Shown piece by piece: positions 22,896 through 36,800 of a stretch of 60,000 nucleotides of DNA. The stretch lies in the NCBI RefSeq assembly GCF_964355755.1, contig NC_092676.1:9780288-9840287 (forward strand), read 5' to 3'. Every line of letters starts with the position of its first letter. Position 1 is the stretch's first letter. The DNA is from Antedon mediterranea. Lineage: Eukaryota > Echinodermata > Crinoidea > Comatulida > Antedonidae. The notes beneath the pieces were generated by a model, which was not told the origin of the DNA, did not search any database, and saw only the letters and a program-made list of their open reading frames with translations. Both the position numbers and the translations under genes were made by a program.

Positions 22896-22956
22896 TAGGA
22901 TAGGATAGGATAGGATAGGATAGGATAGGATAGGATAGGATAGGATAGGATAGGAT
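22896..22956. repeat. (TAGGA)n microsatellite
   Basis: About twelve perfect copies of TAGGA. The - strand frame through it codes only a repeated SYPIL and is not a gene. Confidence 0.95.
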
Positions 22957-23176
22957 CGAGAAATGCCCTTTTCACTCGAGCCCCTATGAGTTATGCTCTG
23001 GTGAGCTCTTATATGGTATGGGAGCTTCAAGGTGATGGAGAACGAGCGGTGTAAACGATTACTCTGCTTCTTCTTCATTTTGTGGTTATCTTAGGATGGA
23101 TCGCTTTTTGTGTAAAGCGCTTAGAAACATTGTATTAGGCGCTATTTGAGACTATTATTAATCATTATTATTATTT
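22957..23176 (+). mobile_element. SINE-like body ending in ATT repeats
   Basis: It is GC-richer than its neighbours. It ends GTAAAGCGCTTAGAAAC, then GGCGCTATTTGAG, then ATTATTATT. AGCGCTT...GGCGCTAT followed by ATT repeats is the usual 3' tail of a widespread invertebrate SINE type. No tRNA head is visible; the TAGGA run is where it would be. Confidence 0.5.
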
Positions 23177-23699
23177 CAATAACAAATATTCTATTTCTGA
23201 GTATTTTAAAAAATGGCCACTGTTAAAAAATTTTCTAATTAAATGTTTTACTATTATTACTCATATTGCATTTGTATTATTCTATTCTTTATTGATGATC
23301 TAATAAAATCGATCTTTCGTTCTTTCCGTCCTTCTTCTTCTTCTCTTATTCTAATATTTCCGTCTTTTTTTCTTTCTCTCTTTCAAATTCAAAAACAAAA
23401 AATCTCCGTGCCAATTTTACAACAAAAAAACATATACAGTTTCGGACTGAATTTTATTTTGGAAAATGATTTTTAATTCGGGTAACTTTGTTGACTTTGA
23501 TTAGGCATTTAACTATTATACAGGAAGATTGAGAGTATTATAATATTCTCTTTGCTCATTGTAATGGAAAGAAAGAAAAGCTTGATGATTTTAATGAAAC
23601 CAAGTCCAGTAGAGATAACAGACACCTCTAAAGCTTTATACGATTCATGGTATGTCCTAGTTTAAAATAATTTAAACAATTACATTGTTTTGTTAAAGT

Positions 23700-23935
23700 T
23701 TAGCTGTAGCATGGTGGTTAACGTGCTTTCCTTCCAATCCCAAGGTCTATGGTTCAATACTGACCTACAGTGCCAGGGTTGTAACTCACGACTCTTTCAA
23801 CTCCACTCCCTAAGCCTCAAATGAGACTTAGTTTATAAGCACGATAAGCATGATAATTCTAATAGTTTATCTATCCCGTAATTGGCGAGTTTCTCGCTGT
23901 TAGATGCGTGAATTGGAAAGACATGTAAATTTCAT
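23700..23935 (+). mobile_element. tRNA-derived SINE
   Basis: The A-box-like TAGCATGGTGGTTAACG is followed 40 bases on by the B-box-like ATGGTTCAATACTGACC. A SINE body with CCCGTAATTGGCGAG follows. It is not an intact tRNA gene. Confidence 0.6.
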
Positions 23936-25676
23936 TTTTTTATACTAATTTTGTCTATTAATTTGTTCATTTAGCTTACCTAACTACTCCGTTTTATTGT
24001 TTTATTTTGAATTAATCTTCATATCTTTTAACAATATTATAGGCTATCTACTTAATAAAAATATTACATTAGGCTTATAGTGAAGACTTTTTCCGCTCAT
24101 ACACACGATTAAACATTAACGCACCTAAAATAGACTTGCCGCTTTAAATGTGAAAGAATAAGCTTCTAATAAAATTAAAGGCTACAAAATCAAAAACTTC
24201 ACATCGATTCGGAAATAACAATTAAGCAATCGGAATACATAAGCTATTTTCATGCTAAGTACACATCACATACTCTGATTTTAGGACGCTTACTTATTAA
24301 CTCGCGACACTGCGTTGGCGTTCAACGAACCGATTGAATAGTGAGTAGGAAGCGAATACTTGCGAGTAGCCACACAAGTAATTTTGCACTCTAATGTCTC
24401 CGAAGGGTCCAATTGAAGTATTCTCCAATCATTCCGTAATGGCTCTCTTGTTTTGATGCTTTCTGTATTCTGTTGCACTAACGATATGACTTTTTGGAAT
24501 TATTTTAAACGATATCTTTTACGGTCACAGTTGAAACCAAGCTTTTTGCAACAAAAGCTGCAATACTAGGAAAGACCCGGAGAGACGCTACAATTTGCAC
24601 AACAGCCCCCTCTCTAGTGATTTACGAGTTTACATTTCTCCATCGTAGAATTAAAACCTGAGTAATATTTCAAACGATGAAAAATAAATCTTTACCTTCA
24701 AATCTAAACAACAAGCACAATAATCAACATTTGTCATTCTAATATAACTCATTTAGGCCTATATATTATTTCTCCATTTCTTTCTAATAGTAGTAGGCCT
24801 ACCGGTAATATTTTTTTTCTTTTTTAGCTCTCACTTTTGCTAATTGTCTTCTTCTAAAACTCATTTATTATTATGTTTCTCCACTTTCTCCTCCTTCTAA
24901 ATATCCTCATAAATTATTCTTCATTTTAATTCTTCATCTGGATTACTATTCTTCTTTGTAATTTATATTATCTTCTTCGTATTATTCTTTAATTTTTACT
25001 TGTTTTCTGGGGACACTCTTCAACACTTTCAAGATCCATGTGGCGCTTCATAGGCTTATAACCTTTTTTTTTTCTTTTTTTTTTCATCTCAGTTCAAAAT
25101 TGAAAGTCTTTCTTCTATTTTATATGTTTTTAAACTGTGATGCGATACAAAAGTAATCTTCCTCCTTCTTTTCTACTGTAAACAAACATTAAACGACATC
25201 GTTGTCAAAATGGTGATTACGTTTGTAAACCACAAACGTATGCTTTTAATCGGAATATTGTTCTACTCTTAATAGCTTGCTCTAGATACCAGATCGGAAC
25301 CTCCTCATCCATATGATCATGATCTTATTAACAACCGGATATGTTTTATACAAATAATAATGATATCATTATATCCATTACAACATCAGTTCTGGAAGCG
25401 AATGGAGCCGCTTAAAAACACACTACCCGAAGCTAATTTGGCACCAATTAACTACTTTAAGGGTTGCTTTGTTTAATATTAAGCATTTTCATTAGTTAAT
25501 TATTACAAGAAAACATAGCTTGTCGCCAGTCACAAAAATATTATTTAAAGAAGAGTCTGTTGAACATTTTTTTAAAGGGCATGGTAAATCATCTTCGCTT
25601 TCGCAAATAAAAAGTTAAAAAGAAGAGTTCGTAAACTCTGTTTGTTCATGTACTACGAAAATTACAGCTCCCCCCC

Positions 25677-25700
25677 CCCCCAAGCTGTTTATCTTGGGGG
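25677..25700. repeat. Poly-C run with hairpin
   Basis: Twelve C residues (25670-25681) lead into CCCCCAAG, an 8-base loop and CTTGGGGG. Confidence 0.85.
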
Positions 25701-25920
25701 TTTGCAAGTAAGCTTAGTATTCTTAAACATTGGTAAATGTTTACATTTTAATGTTGGTTATTTTTAATATGTTTTCAAGATTCATTGACTTGGTAAAATG
25801 AGTTTGGTTCGGCGAAAAATTATTACTATTATTAAGTAGACCATATGAATGTGTTCGCTTGAGGTTTATGCGAACATTTCTACAACTTTAGACCAAAGAG
25901 TTGAACCCACGAGCGTGGCA

Positions 25921-26196
25921 CTATAATACCAAATTGAAGGGGACAAGAAATTGTTGATGCGTTTTCTTTCTATCAATCAGGCGCCTGAGCAAGTCGTCAA
26001 CTTGGTCAAGTCCATTAGCAAAACCATTATTACAAATCCAATGATTTACTGGCAACTTTAACGTTTGTCTCAAACGAAAAGTGACATTTCTATGTGTAGG
26101 ATAGACAAGATTACACAAACCGTTTTCATAATTTCTATTTGTTATTATGTCATCATTCAACACCATAACGTCTTGTTGATATTTGTGTGGAATCAT
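25921..26196 (-). CDS. Unrecognised 91-codon open frame
   Basis: An ATG-to-stop frame with mixed, protein-like composition: it starts MIPHKYQQDVMVLNDD and has a charged stretch LDQVDDLLRRLIDRKK. I recognise no domain. It could be a single-exon gene, part of an old transposon, or chance. It lies about 1.4 kb before the LGR start on the opposite strand. Confidence 0.15.
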   Translation of the reverse strand: MIPHKYQQDVMVLNDDIITNRNYENGLCNLVYPTHRNVTFRLRQTLKLPVNHWICNNGFANGLDQVDDLLRRLIDRKKTHQQFLVPFNLVL

Positions 26197-26872
26197 CGCT
26201 ATTCCAAACTTAATAACATTTTAGCTTATTAACAGAACTCCTGGATTCGGGAAAGTGGTTCCGGATAAAACAACATTTAAAAGTCGTAACTGCAAAATAA
26301 ACCAATTAGGCCGCTGTGTACATAATTCCGCGATATAAATTGTAAAATGCTAATTCTTTTCCTTATGACTTATTTATTTTTAAAAATAATGTTTCTTCTG
26401 ACTTAGGAGCATGCAACCGGGCCGGGCTTTATGAAATCCGTGACAATAATTATAAAGGACTAAGATATAAGTTGTTTCAAAATGTTTAAATAACTCTGAA
26501 ACTCTTCGATAAGGTATCATGTATTTCTGCACATTTTGCTAATATTTATTACATGAAATGTTGTACAAATAATTTTAGGAGTTCAATGGTACAAATAATT
26601 TTGTAAAGTCTGAAAGGAATATTTTAAGCCCAAGAGGCTAGACCAATGCCTTAACCATTCTCCAATCAAATTACAAGTATCTACTCAGGTATATTGTAGG
26701 AGCGAAAAACCACAAAACGTATTTCCGTAAATCTTCGAACACTCCGCCTAATTTATATAAAATAATATAAAATACAAAATGATGATTTAAAATAAATAGG
26801 AGAACGGAAAAAACTATGCACCCAAATCCAATGCATTTTAATGATATTTTGCTGAAATTGATGCTGTTCCGT

Positions 26873-27045
26873 TAAGCTCTGTCCACACTATCAAACTAGT
26901 TTGACAAAAAAAAGTGTGATATGCCCAAATAGGGGAGTGATATGCTTAAATATGGTAGTGATATGACATCATCGTGTCCATATAATTATGGACACATCAC
27001 ATTTTTTTTTGTAACATAAAATTTGATAGTTTAGACAAGGCTTTA
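26873..27045. mobile_element. MITE, ACACTATCAAACTAG family, copy 1
   Basis: TAAGCTCTGTCCACACTATC at the left is mirrored by the right end (ATAGTTTAGACAAGGCTTTA). The centre is a palindrome, GTCCATATAATTATGGAC. A second copy is at 59702-59850. Confidence 0.7.
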
Positions 27046-27628
27046 TAAAATGGTAGGCCTCATAAACCCCTCAGCATGGTCAAAGTGTACCTTACCTAAT
27101 CACTGTTCGTTTTTTGTGAGAGAGCATTGATTAACTCGATGGACTAATTCATTTTGTTACAGGGTGTAGTCGTATACTCCATCATGATGTGCATGTGTTT
27201 CCTTGTATGATATGATTTTGTATTAAAATAAAGACACTCAATACTAAGCTAAAAAAGGTATTAGAATTTACAAATTTAATCAGCAATATGAAATATATAT
27301 TTTCTAAATATTAATTTTAACATGGTGTGTAAATATGAATTTCAATCATGCTAATATTATTACGCCACTTTCTTCTAGTTCTTCCGGTTCTCTTACATAG
27401 TTTGAGATTGTAAATAAAGTAGTCTGCTTATTTACAATAGAAACAACCAATCACACGACATGAACAAAATCACATCTTTAAATTGACATCTAACCTTCAA
27501 AATAATGGTAGAGTCTAATTAAGTTTTTGGCTACACGGAACGCGAGTTATTGAAGGTAAACGGCAAAGAAAACCTTACCGGGTTAGCACGTTCATTTTTT
27601 TTACGGTGGATAACATACACGAATAGTT

Positions 27629-27834
27629 ATGAATAAATACGCAAGTTTTGTATTTGTTTTGCTCTTATTTTTGAACATTAAGTTTGTACTTTCGGACACA
27701 ATGTGTAAAGGTGACTGGAAGTTGTGTACAGATGCGTGTTGTTGTCGAACTGTCGGAGAAGCTAAACATGTGAAATGCTCAGGACTAGATCTTATTAACA
27801 TACCGGAGGATATACCGTCAGATACAGCTGAATT
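27629..27834 (+). CDS. LGR exon 1: signal peptide and LRRNT
   Basis: The ATG at 27629 starts MNKYASFVFVLLLFLNIKFV, a clear signal peptide ending near S22. The cap follows with C26, C33, C37-39 and C50, then LDLINIPEDIPSDTAEL. The donor is GAATT|GTAAGT. An earlier 5' UTR exon is possible. Confidence 0.9.
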
Positions 27835-30800
27835 GTAAGTCCTACTCTATGTTATAGATTGATTAATCACGATCATGAAGAATATTTTATCTATCTGTTA
27901 TATATTGGAAATGTGGTGTAGTAATACGTTGGATTCTGCTATTCGCCACATAAAACATGTTTACGCCTGTGCTTTGACGTGTTAAAATGAAGAGACTAGA
28001 CTAGATCTATATTACTGCCCTCACATATAGCATAATATTGTAAAAACATTTAAAATAAGTGACATTGCCAATGTACAATTAAATTAGAAAAATTTTGTTT
28101 TCTAGGCGTCACAACATAACATGAATAGCTTTATCGTCGTGTTATATTATTTGTCACGTATGAAATGCCAAATGTATGTAATGTAACGTTAGAATGACGC
28201 GGTAAAAATAAACAATTAACATGCGTTCAAGACATGTTCTCAGACAACCGTATCAACTAATAACTATAAATATAGAATATCGCTCAATTAAATTATAATG
28301 TTTTCTAGAAATCTATTTATAATGAAGGTTATATGGACTATATCAGTATAAATTACACGCTCTTGAATTGAGGTTTGGAAACAGTTCAGCTTGTTGGCAT
28401 TATCTAAACAGCTAGTCCATTTTATTTTTATTCTGTGTCCTTGCTTTAACAAATTCTTTTATAGGTATAATACAAAATATGCAATATTTTAAAGTGTGAT
28501 TGGCCCATGACACACGTTTAGAGCCTGTTATTTATTTGGTCACAATAAATGATAAACAGGAGTAAGAATAATCTATAGCTGCTAAACACTGTTCGTTCTT
28601 ACCAAGCCAAATTGGACAAAATTGGAATTTTAAAAATATAAATAAAAAATAGACCAAGTATATCAATTATTCGTAAGTAGGGTTTAAATAGAGTAATATT
28701 TTATTTTCAATTTACTATACATTAATTTGTTTCAAAGCTTTACAGGCCGTACAAAGGTATTGTTTTTTTTATTATTATTTCTTTATTCTAGTCATTTGTT
28801 TAATGTTTTCTCTATTGGACAAATCAAACCAACCAACATTTAAATATTTGATGATAATTATACATTATTTGTACAGCATTGAAACGAACAGACTGTATAC
28901 AATACAAAAAAAACAGGCCAGTAACTGAAGAGTAAAAAGCCACAATTAAGTTTCTCTAATGACACATTCGTAATGTGGTGTATTTGTGATGTATTACGGG
29001 CTTTGTACCGTATAAACGACGTGCATTTCATCATGCATAACAATTAAGATGCGCGCGTACAAAATGCATACACATTTATTAACAGAATTTGAACGCGCTC
29101 GTCAATGTTTGTGTCTTTTCCATTGTGAGTAGAATAATATTTAATAACTAATATAATTATGATAATATCATTTACATTAGCATACAATTTATAAACAATA
29201 ATAATTAGCATGAATTAATTTGTAATGGTTATGGAAACACCTGGATTAAATGTTAATATATTATCTGGGCGGATGACCATGTTTGTAATGAATTTTTTTT
29301 TTTCAAATGTTACGGTATTCTTTTTAAATTATTAATTATTAAAAAATTACTATAATAATGATTACAACAGTTTAAATTATGTAATTCTGCTACGCATTAT
29401 TTTGCACATTGTATAACAGAATTACAATGTTTTCTTTTTAACGACTAAAATAGTAACAACTAATCAGAATTATTAATGTATTTGAAATAATTATTAAGAA
29501 AAGGGATTATCATCTTCTTCATTATTTTATTATTCAAAATCCATTATTTCCGATGTTGTATGCTTGTAAATACAGGCGCATTAATTTCAATTTAGAACTT
29601 CATAATTTATAATCTATTATACATTATTAATTTAATATTATAAATTGCGATATGACTTTCTTTATTCTTTGATTGGAAGATTAGTTTTGTATGTTACCAA
29701 CCTGTTCACATGATTTCAATTACACTTGTCAGAATCGATTGAAATCATCGGTTCTAAGTCGAATATGATTGTGATTATATTGATAAAGACGATGAGGTAT
29801 TTTGTTACTCAAATTCCCGGTAAGGGAATCGATACCCAGGGGTCATCAGGTATTCATATTCGGAATTTTAACACTATCATTAGGGAGCAGGATCTGACCT
29901 GCAAGTATTATAATAATATTGGAATTATCTTTGATTTCAAGGCTGATGTTTTTGTTGTACTTTTGGTTTCATTCCAGGTCAGGTAGGCCTACAAACGGCT
30001 TCAACAGTAGCATAGAAACACGTAAAGCTACTGCTGCGACATCATCAAAGCTATAGTTTAGCATAAACAGTAATTACCACAAATACAATGCAAAGTGACG
30101 TTCCTTCACAGTAGCACAGTTAGTCTAGTCATGGATCTATAGCTCCATGGTCTAGTGGTGTATCATACGCCACTATAGTGCTACACTACTGACAAAATAA
30201 TTATCTTCCTTTCCAAAATGGAACAAGTGTGAATGTATGACTGTATCTCCATTAGACACAATTGTAACTACTGATTGTTAAACATTTGTAGAACATCGAT
30301 ATTAAGTGTACCACAAGCTCCCCATGATCGTTAATTACTGATGTAGTAGGCCTACGAATAGTACACGGCTTAGTAGCAGTAAAATATTTTGTTAAATACA
30401 AAAGAGTACAAGAATATAATAATACTGTAATACATAAATACAAACAAATAAACGGTAGGCAGCAGTTATTTATGCAGTGATGTTGTTGGTGGTATAAGCC
30501 CCAAGTAGTTTAAAAAATCGAATTAACATTATTTTGACTTTTAAAGCTCAGGTACATGCATGACTTTTAAATATAATATCTGGTTAAAACAAATATGTGT
30601 AACAGAAATACCGACGAAAAGCCATGAATGCAAAATTTTGCAAAATTCAAAAGCCAGACAGAATTGTTTCAGTTACGTAGTTTAACCATGTATTACAATA
30701 TCCGATGACTCTCTAGAAAGTGGAAAAAAAGTCGGTGGGTATACATTGGATAATTTTTGTAGCACAATAAAAATCCCCCAAAAATATGAAACAAGGGGAA

Positions 30801-33800
30801 ACTATAGATCGATAATTATTAGACTATTTGATCAATATAAATGTTTTGCCTTGCCTGGCCTTTAAATAGTATTCTTGAATAGAACCGTCAAGTATGATTG
30901 CTGTTGAATGCGAAGTCTACTAATACAAATCTTTTACTCAGTTGCGGTTTTCGTTGACAGCGCCAATAATATCAACATTAAGTAATCAGTAATGTCACAC
31001 GTGGTATCTCATTAAAACTAAACCATTGATCCAACTGTAAAACACATATCTGTCACACAGTGTCTTAGTTTATACTCAATAGATAGTATAACGATTTAGA
31101 GCAATACTTCTTTCAAAATGAAAACATCCCGTCAAAATGAACTGCGTATTAAAGTGATTATAAAACTTATTTTTCTCGTTGTACGTTGTATAGGCCATAG
31201 GTATAAATGTAAATCGGATACGACCCTATGTTTCAACGTAAATTCTATCAATATTGCTACATTAACACTTGTTCCGTTTTGTCCGAAATTTTTCTTCATT
31301 TAACTGCGCTTTCTTCTGTTCCAAGTGTGAATTTAGCCTAATCCTGATCGATCGAATATACTGAATTTTATCGCGATGGCCGGGTGTTTTCATTGCTTTT
31401 AATACGTTACAGATTTAAATATATCATCATCATCATCATCATCATAAAAAAAAAAACAGAAACTACAAAAAAAATTAAGGCAAACAATCTGAGCATTCTG
31501 ACCTTGAAGAAACATTTTAGTGATTTAGAATTAGGCCCTAGATTCGTTATAAATTTTAATGTTCACTGTCTTGGTTAACTAGAGTTAGTTAATTCATTGA
31601 ATCGTTCAATGGATCAACTAATTACAAACAATTGTATTGTTGAATGTATGTATAACATCTAACCAATCGGTTTTATTCTAAAATTGTAGGTTCTATAAAA
31701 CAATTTATCAATTGATGCATTAACTGCAGACAAAACGTGCATATGTATAATGCGTATCGTATCGTAACCATTGTGCTTTAATAATTTTGAAAACTATGAA
31801 AGGCAAAGTATTTAAAAAAACATAATGTTGAAAAATCATAATTGTGTAATGTATAGGAAAACATTATTGATATTGAATATGATTTATACTGTAGTCATTC
31901 AACCGGATACCCAGGTTCATCGGTGCATGTTAGCTGTCACTGATGTGGCTTCTAATGACCGATGTGGTATGTCGTTAGTTTGGTACTGGGTTACCACCAC
32001 ACGTGGGTGGTGTGAGCAATCCAACCACAAGGGGGTTGGTACCCCAGCACTATAGAAAAGCAACTTAACAAAAAATATACCAGTTGATTAAAATTCTGTA
32101 CGGTTATTATTCTTAAATATTTGGTTAACTTTTGAGTAGAATTCGAAACAAAATCAAACTCTCTTGCACCTTCAATAATTTGGGTTTTTTTTCAGTTCAA
32201 AATATAAACAATAGGAATATGATGGAAAACATTTATATTTCTTTTCATTTACTTTGAAGGTCTGCCAAATTTTGTAGTATTTTTTGCGGTTTGGCGTGTA
32301 CTATAACATTACTGGTAATTTTAATTGTAAAGTAACTCTAACGCTTATAGCAAAACTCATGATGTCTAAATTGGAACTAAGAGAAGTACTGTATGGACGG
32401 CGAAGGAAAAAAAGCAAAAACCAATTTACGGAAACTGTGGTGTTGTAGTTATGATGCCTGTTGTTGATATTGGTATTTAAACGAATTAATTGTGATTAAT
32501 TGAAATATGATCCAATCCAAAACACCAGGAGAAAAGCGAGATCTAAGTTAGATGCTTAGTTCACAATGAGCGCTTTATGGGTTAGATGTGTACATAGCCT
32601 TATTCAATTACCGCAAGAAATGAATACATATTAATTTATAGAAATTATTTCGTCCGTCAAAAATGTGCACTCAGTATTATACACTTTAAGGACACCCCAA
32701 TAACACGCGGGTTACTCGCGTGCACTTAAAGAAAATTTATTTGCGAATAAATGTTTCACTGTTAAAAATAAATTTACTGATTTGTTTCATTTCAAGTAAA
32801 TTATTAGAAAACACAATGTAAACATTGTATCCCATTCAATAGCTCTACATCCAAAACAATATAAGTTTATCAAAATTGCATAATTTAGTAAACGCCAACA
32901 CAATTATTTTATTTCACTTCGGGAAAAGTGCCTACAGAGCATTCTTTTATTGACAAATCATAATCATTGATAGACTTCAGATATCTTGAGAATCTAAGTC
33001 ACGAGTTAACGTGAGGAACTACAGATTGTAAATGTTGTTAATAATGTTCCGTTACGGACTCAGGTATTATGACATCGCATGCACCCATTTGTGTGTTAAA
33101 TTCATGATTAGAAGTGATATATTTTTCTGATTACAGCATAGATTATAATCAGTGATCAAACGTTCAATATTTTTATTTTAAAAAAAGCGTTGTTTACCTG
33201 ATACAATCCAGCAAAATTCACCCCCTAGTCACGTTATTAGCCAGTAGGCTTCATAAACATTCTTTTTGAAAAAGAATGTTTTCCTTAAATTTTTCATAGC
33301 ACCAGAAGTCCACGTACTTGGAATGCCGAAACCTTTAGAATAGAAACACCCAGCGTGCGATTGTGAAGTGTTTCCAAGTTGCCAGGGAGCAAGCGACGAA
33401 AGGTTCCCGATGATTGAAACTCGATACCTAAATTAGACTTATAAAGTGCCAGTTGGGAAGCGTAAACTAATAGGGACAGACCAACGGGTTATAAGTTAGA
33501 GCGTGGCCAATACTGTGTGACGTCATCAGGCGTGGTGAGGTTTCAATTATAATGTCACCGATATCTTATTTTCATTATCTATTTTTAATATCAGGGATCA
33601 TATTTTTGTTTTCTTTTTAAATTTATCGATACAAATATGAATTGCTTTATTGCGTCAGACTCATTCATAGTTGTATTTGTTGAAATTTAAGATTTTAAAT
33701 TAATTTATTTTTTATTTAACATCTTTAGAATTAAAAAAAGAAACCTTGTGGAAAGTAATGTAATCACATTTATGACACAATAAAAATTACTAGACATGTT

Positions 33801-36800
33801 ATTATTATTGCATTAATTAGTGAAGACTAGCCACATTATGTCTGGTCGTGGTCGCTGTATTAGAATGCGCGTATTAGTATTAAGAATTTGCTGTTTATAA
33901 TATCATTTAATTACAAACCTATTAAACATCATCCGCGTGTATAATGAAATACCCTAATATATAACACATATTATTTTCTGTACATAATACATGCATTAAC
34001 TAAGATAAAATCGTTGATGAAAAAAGACGATTATACATTGCTTCTCAACATTATTTTGCAACACCTTTGTCAACGTGTTTCATTCAATCTTGTATTCCAA
34101 ATATTATCCAAAGGAAAACCCAGTCTGAAAGATCTCAGAATACAAATTATTAATCACTGATAATATTGATTTTGTTTTGTATCAATGCAAAACATTCTTA
34201 ACATCAACTGATTGATGTTAGAAATAATTATTGGCAATACTATACAAACAAACTGTATTGGAAGTACAATGGTAATTCGGTCTTCGGTGAACTTCGACGT
34301 TCTGTGTCCTGAAATGCGAACCATGGGGATTGTTGCTATAAATAGATGAGGTTTGCAGAGACATGGAACGATTTCTGTCTTTTAAATCTATATGAGATGC
34401 TCATAGCAGAGCACTGATGGAAATTATTAGGTAAACCTGCTTTTACTCATCACTTGTCATCTACCCTGTCAGTGCTCCATCATATAATGCCAATAATATC
34501 TTTTGCAGAAGATATTTTTTCCTCTTCAGAATGTATTATTTAGATTACAGAATATTATTTTGGTCTGACGTATGCGGTATGTGATTTATAGGAAGTCCAA
34601 TAGGCCCATTCCCAGCGGTAGGCACGTGTCAATCTCATCTATTTTAAAACGGGATTTTAATATGTAAAAATGTAAAATTCAGATAGTAAAGAAAGAAACC
34701 TAGTACTCAATTAGAATATACTAGACTATAATATTATTGTTTGTTGTTGTTTTCAAACAAAAAACAAACAAAAAACACAAAAACACTATTGTATCTAATT
34801 ACAGAATCGTACTCGAACAACAACAAAATCGTGAAGACAAAAGATTGAAACATATCAAAGTAATTTTCAAAAAAAGTTATTTCCATACATGTCTTTCTTT
34901 TTGTTACTTTTGAAACGATAAATATGTAGAAATCTGCTGCGATAATGAGAAAAAGTCACCCCAATCGAGATTCGAACTCGGAACCTTCTGCTTGATATGT
35001 ATATTTCCTATCCACTGGAACTTTATGGTCATTTAATTTATTTCACTTGAGTAAAAAAATAATAATCTTATCTTATCCTAAAAAAGAAGCAAAATAAAAT
35101 TATAAAACACATCATGTGTTTTTCTTAAAAATAATGTTTTATATTTTAAAACATAACAATGATGTTTATAAAGACAAAGGCCTGCGCCTCAGAATTTATA
35201 ATTGTCACCCTTCACTCCTCGTAAAACAAATTGAATGGTTAACAGTGTTGCCAAAGACCAACGAACGCAAGTTCTTATTTTGATAATAATTTCCAAACGC
35301 ATGGTGTCATCAACATTTGTGGTAGAGCTATTCTCTGAATTTATATCCCTTCAATTATTGGGTTTAGGCACATCGTCCCCGTAGTAATATTAATCATGTT
35401 TATTATTAGACCTCCAATTGACTAGGAAATATCCAGTTAAAATTGCGATAGTTTTACAGATCAGGTCAACTTTAAAAGCGTAATCTATTTGTTACAGTAG
35501 TACGTGTTTTTACAATCTACGTCTCCTATTCTTCCTTTAAAAAAAAAAATTGTGTTGTTCAATTTTTTGTCCTTGTTATTATTAGTGAAACATTATATAA
35601 AATATATTATGTTGCATAAACTATTTGATTAATTAGAAGTCATGTTTGGGGATCAATAACAGTTGTTCTATTTTGTGTCTAGTTTCTTTTAATGAAATAT
35701 AATATAAAATACATCATGTTACGTGAACATATTTGATGAATTGGTTTTCTTTGTTTTTAATAATGAAACGATATCAATTAAATTATGTTACAGCAGCATA
35801 TTTGATGAATTCAATAAGTTATGTTTAGGTAGAAATGGGTATATATTTTTTGTTCAAAGTTAATAAAATCTAACTTTTATCTAATTGAAAAAAGAAAACA
35901 TTTCATTATTAATTTCCAGAATTGAACAGCGTCATGGCATTTATTTATAACTACTATTAACATGATATTATCGTTTAAACAAACGATCCCGGTCCAAACC
36001 CAATGACATTAATTTTAAAATTTGAAATGCGATTAATGTTAACCATGTAACATTGAGTGAGATATTTATTTTCGTTTCAAATCAAAACAGATTGCACATT
36101 ATAAAAAAAATAATTGCTTTCTTCCGCTTACTCCCATCAGATTTTACTACTAATATAATTATATATAATTATTAATTGAATTGAGACTGTGATTATTTGA
36201 ACATGTAATATATAGCATACGATGTGTACGGAACGAACCTACACAAAGCACAGACACTAATGTATATTTAACAAGCATAACCTGAGACATGTGACGATGT
36301 TATAATGTTAAAATCACCACATTTTGTAATTGGATAACATTTTTAATGTATTTATTAAACATTTGGCATATAAGAAAAGGATAAAACATGAAGGAACCCA
36401 TGGGCTAATAGCACAGCACAGAAGTTTATTATATTTTATCTTTAATATATAATACCAAAGGGCCGACTTGACAGTTTTCAATGCATCGAAAAAAGATAAC
36501 AGTTTTATGCGAATTTATTGATAGCCAAATAGCAAGCAATTATACTATATACAGAAAAACACATGTTTCCCTAGTAATTTACCTTATTCAGTGTGATGAA
36601 TGATGCAAAACAAATGCACTGATTAGCACATGGAAGAATGTGATGATGATGGTAAACAACAAGTATAATTTGCTAATATTAATAAACATCAAAAGATGGG
36701 AAAAGTTCGATTGAAACAAGTGATTTAATTGGATAAGTTTAGATTTGTATTAATGATCTGTATGTTGATAGTTAATAATCTTTAGTGTACACATGTTAAA

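Larger units (their letters stand above)
13320..27628. other. Intergenic region between the two genes
   Basis: About 14 kb of AT-rich DNA. I find no exon with family likeness on either strand. It holds MITEs, a tandem repeat, SINE pieces, microsatellites and two palindromic TGACGTCA sites (16066 and 21615). Open frames here are short and show no recognisable domain. The LGR promoter must lie near the right end, but no TATA box is evident just before 27629. Confidence 0.6.

Noticed and set aside
22887-23078. 63-codon - strand frame
   Set aside because: Its C-terminus is only the TAGGA microsatellite translated; the rest is SINE body.
29726-29986. 86-codon + strand frame
   Set aside because: It starts from a non-ATG codon. 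Composition is plain and no domain is recognised; chance is the best explanation.
31825-32055. 76-codon + strand frame
   Set aside because: Its C-terminal half is the GC-rich hairpin segment, with no protein family likeness.
34950-35035. tRNA gene
   Set aside because: The B box is good but the acceptor strands do not pair and the anticodon arm is poor. Called a SINE instead.
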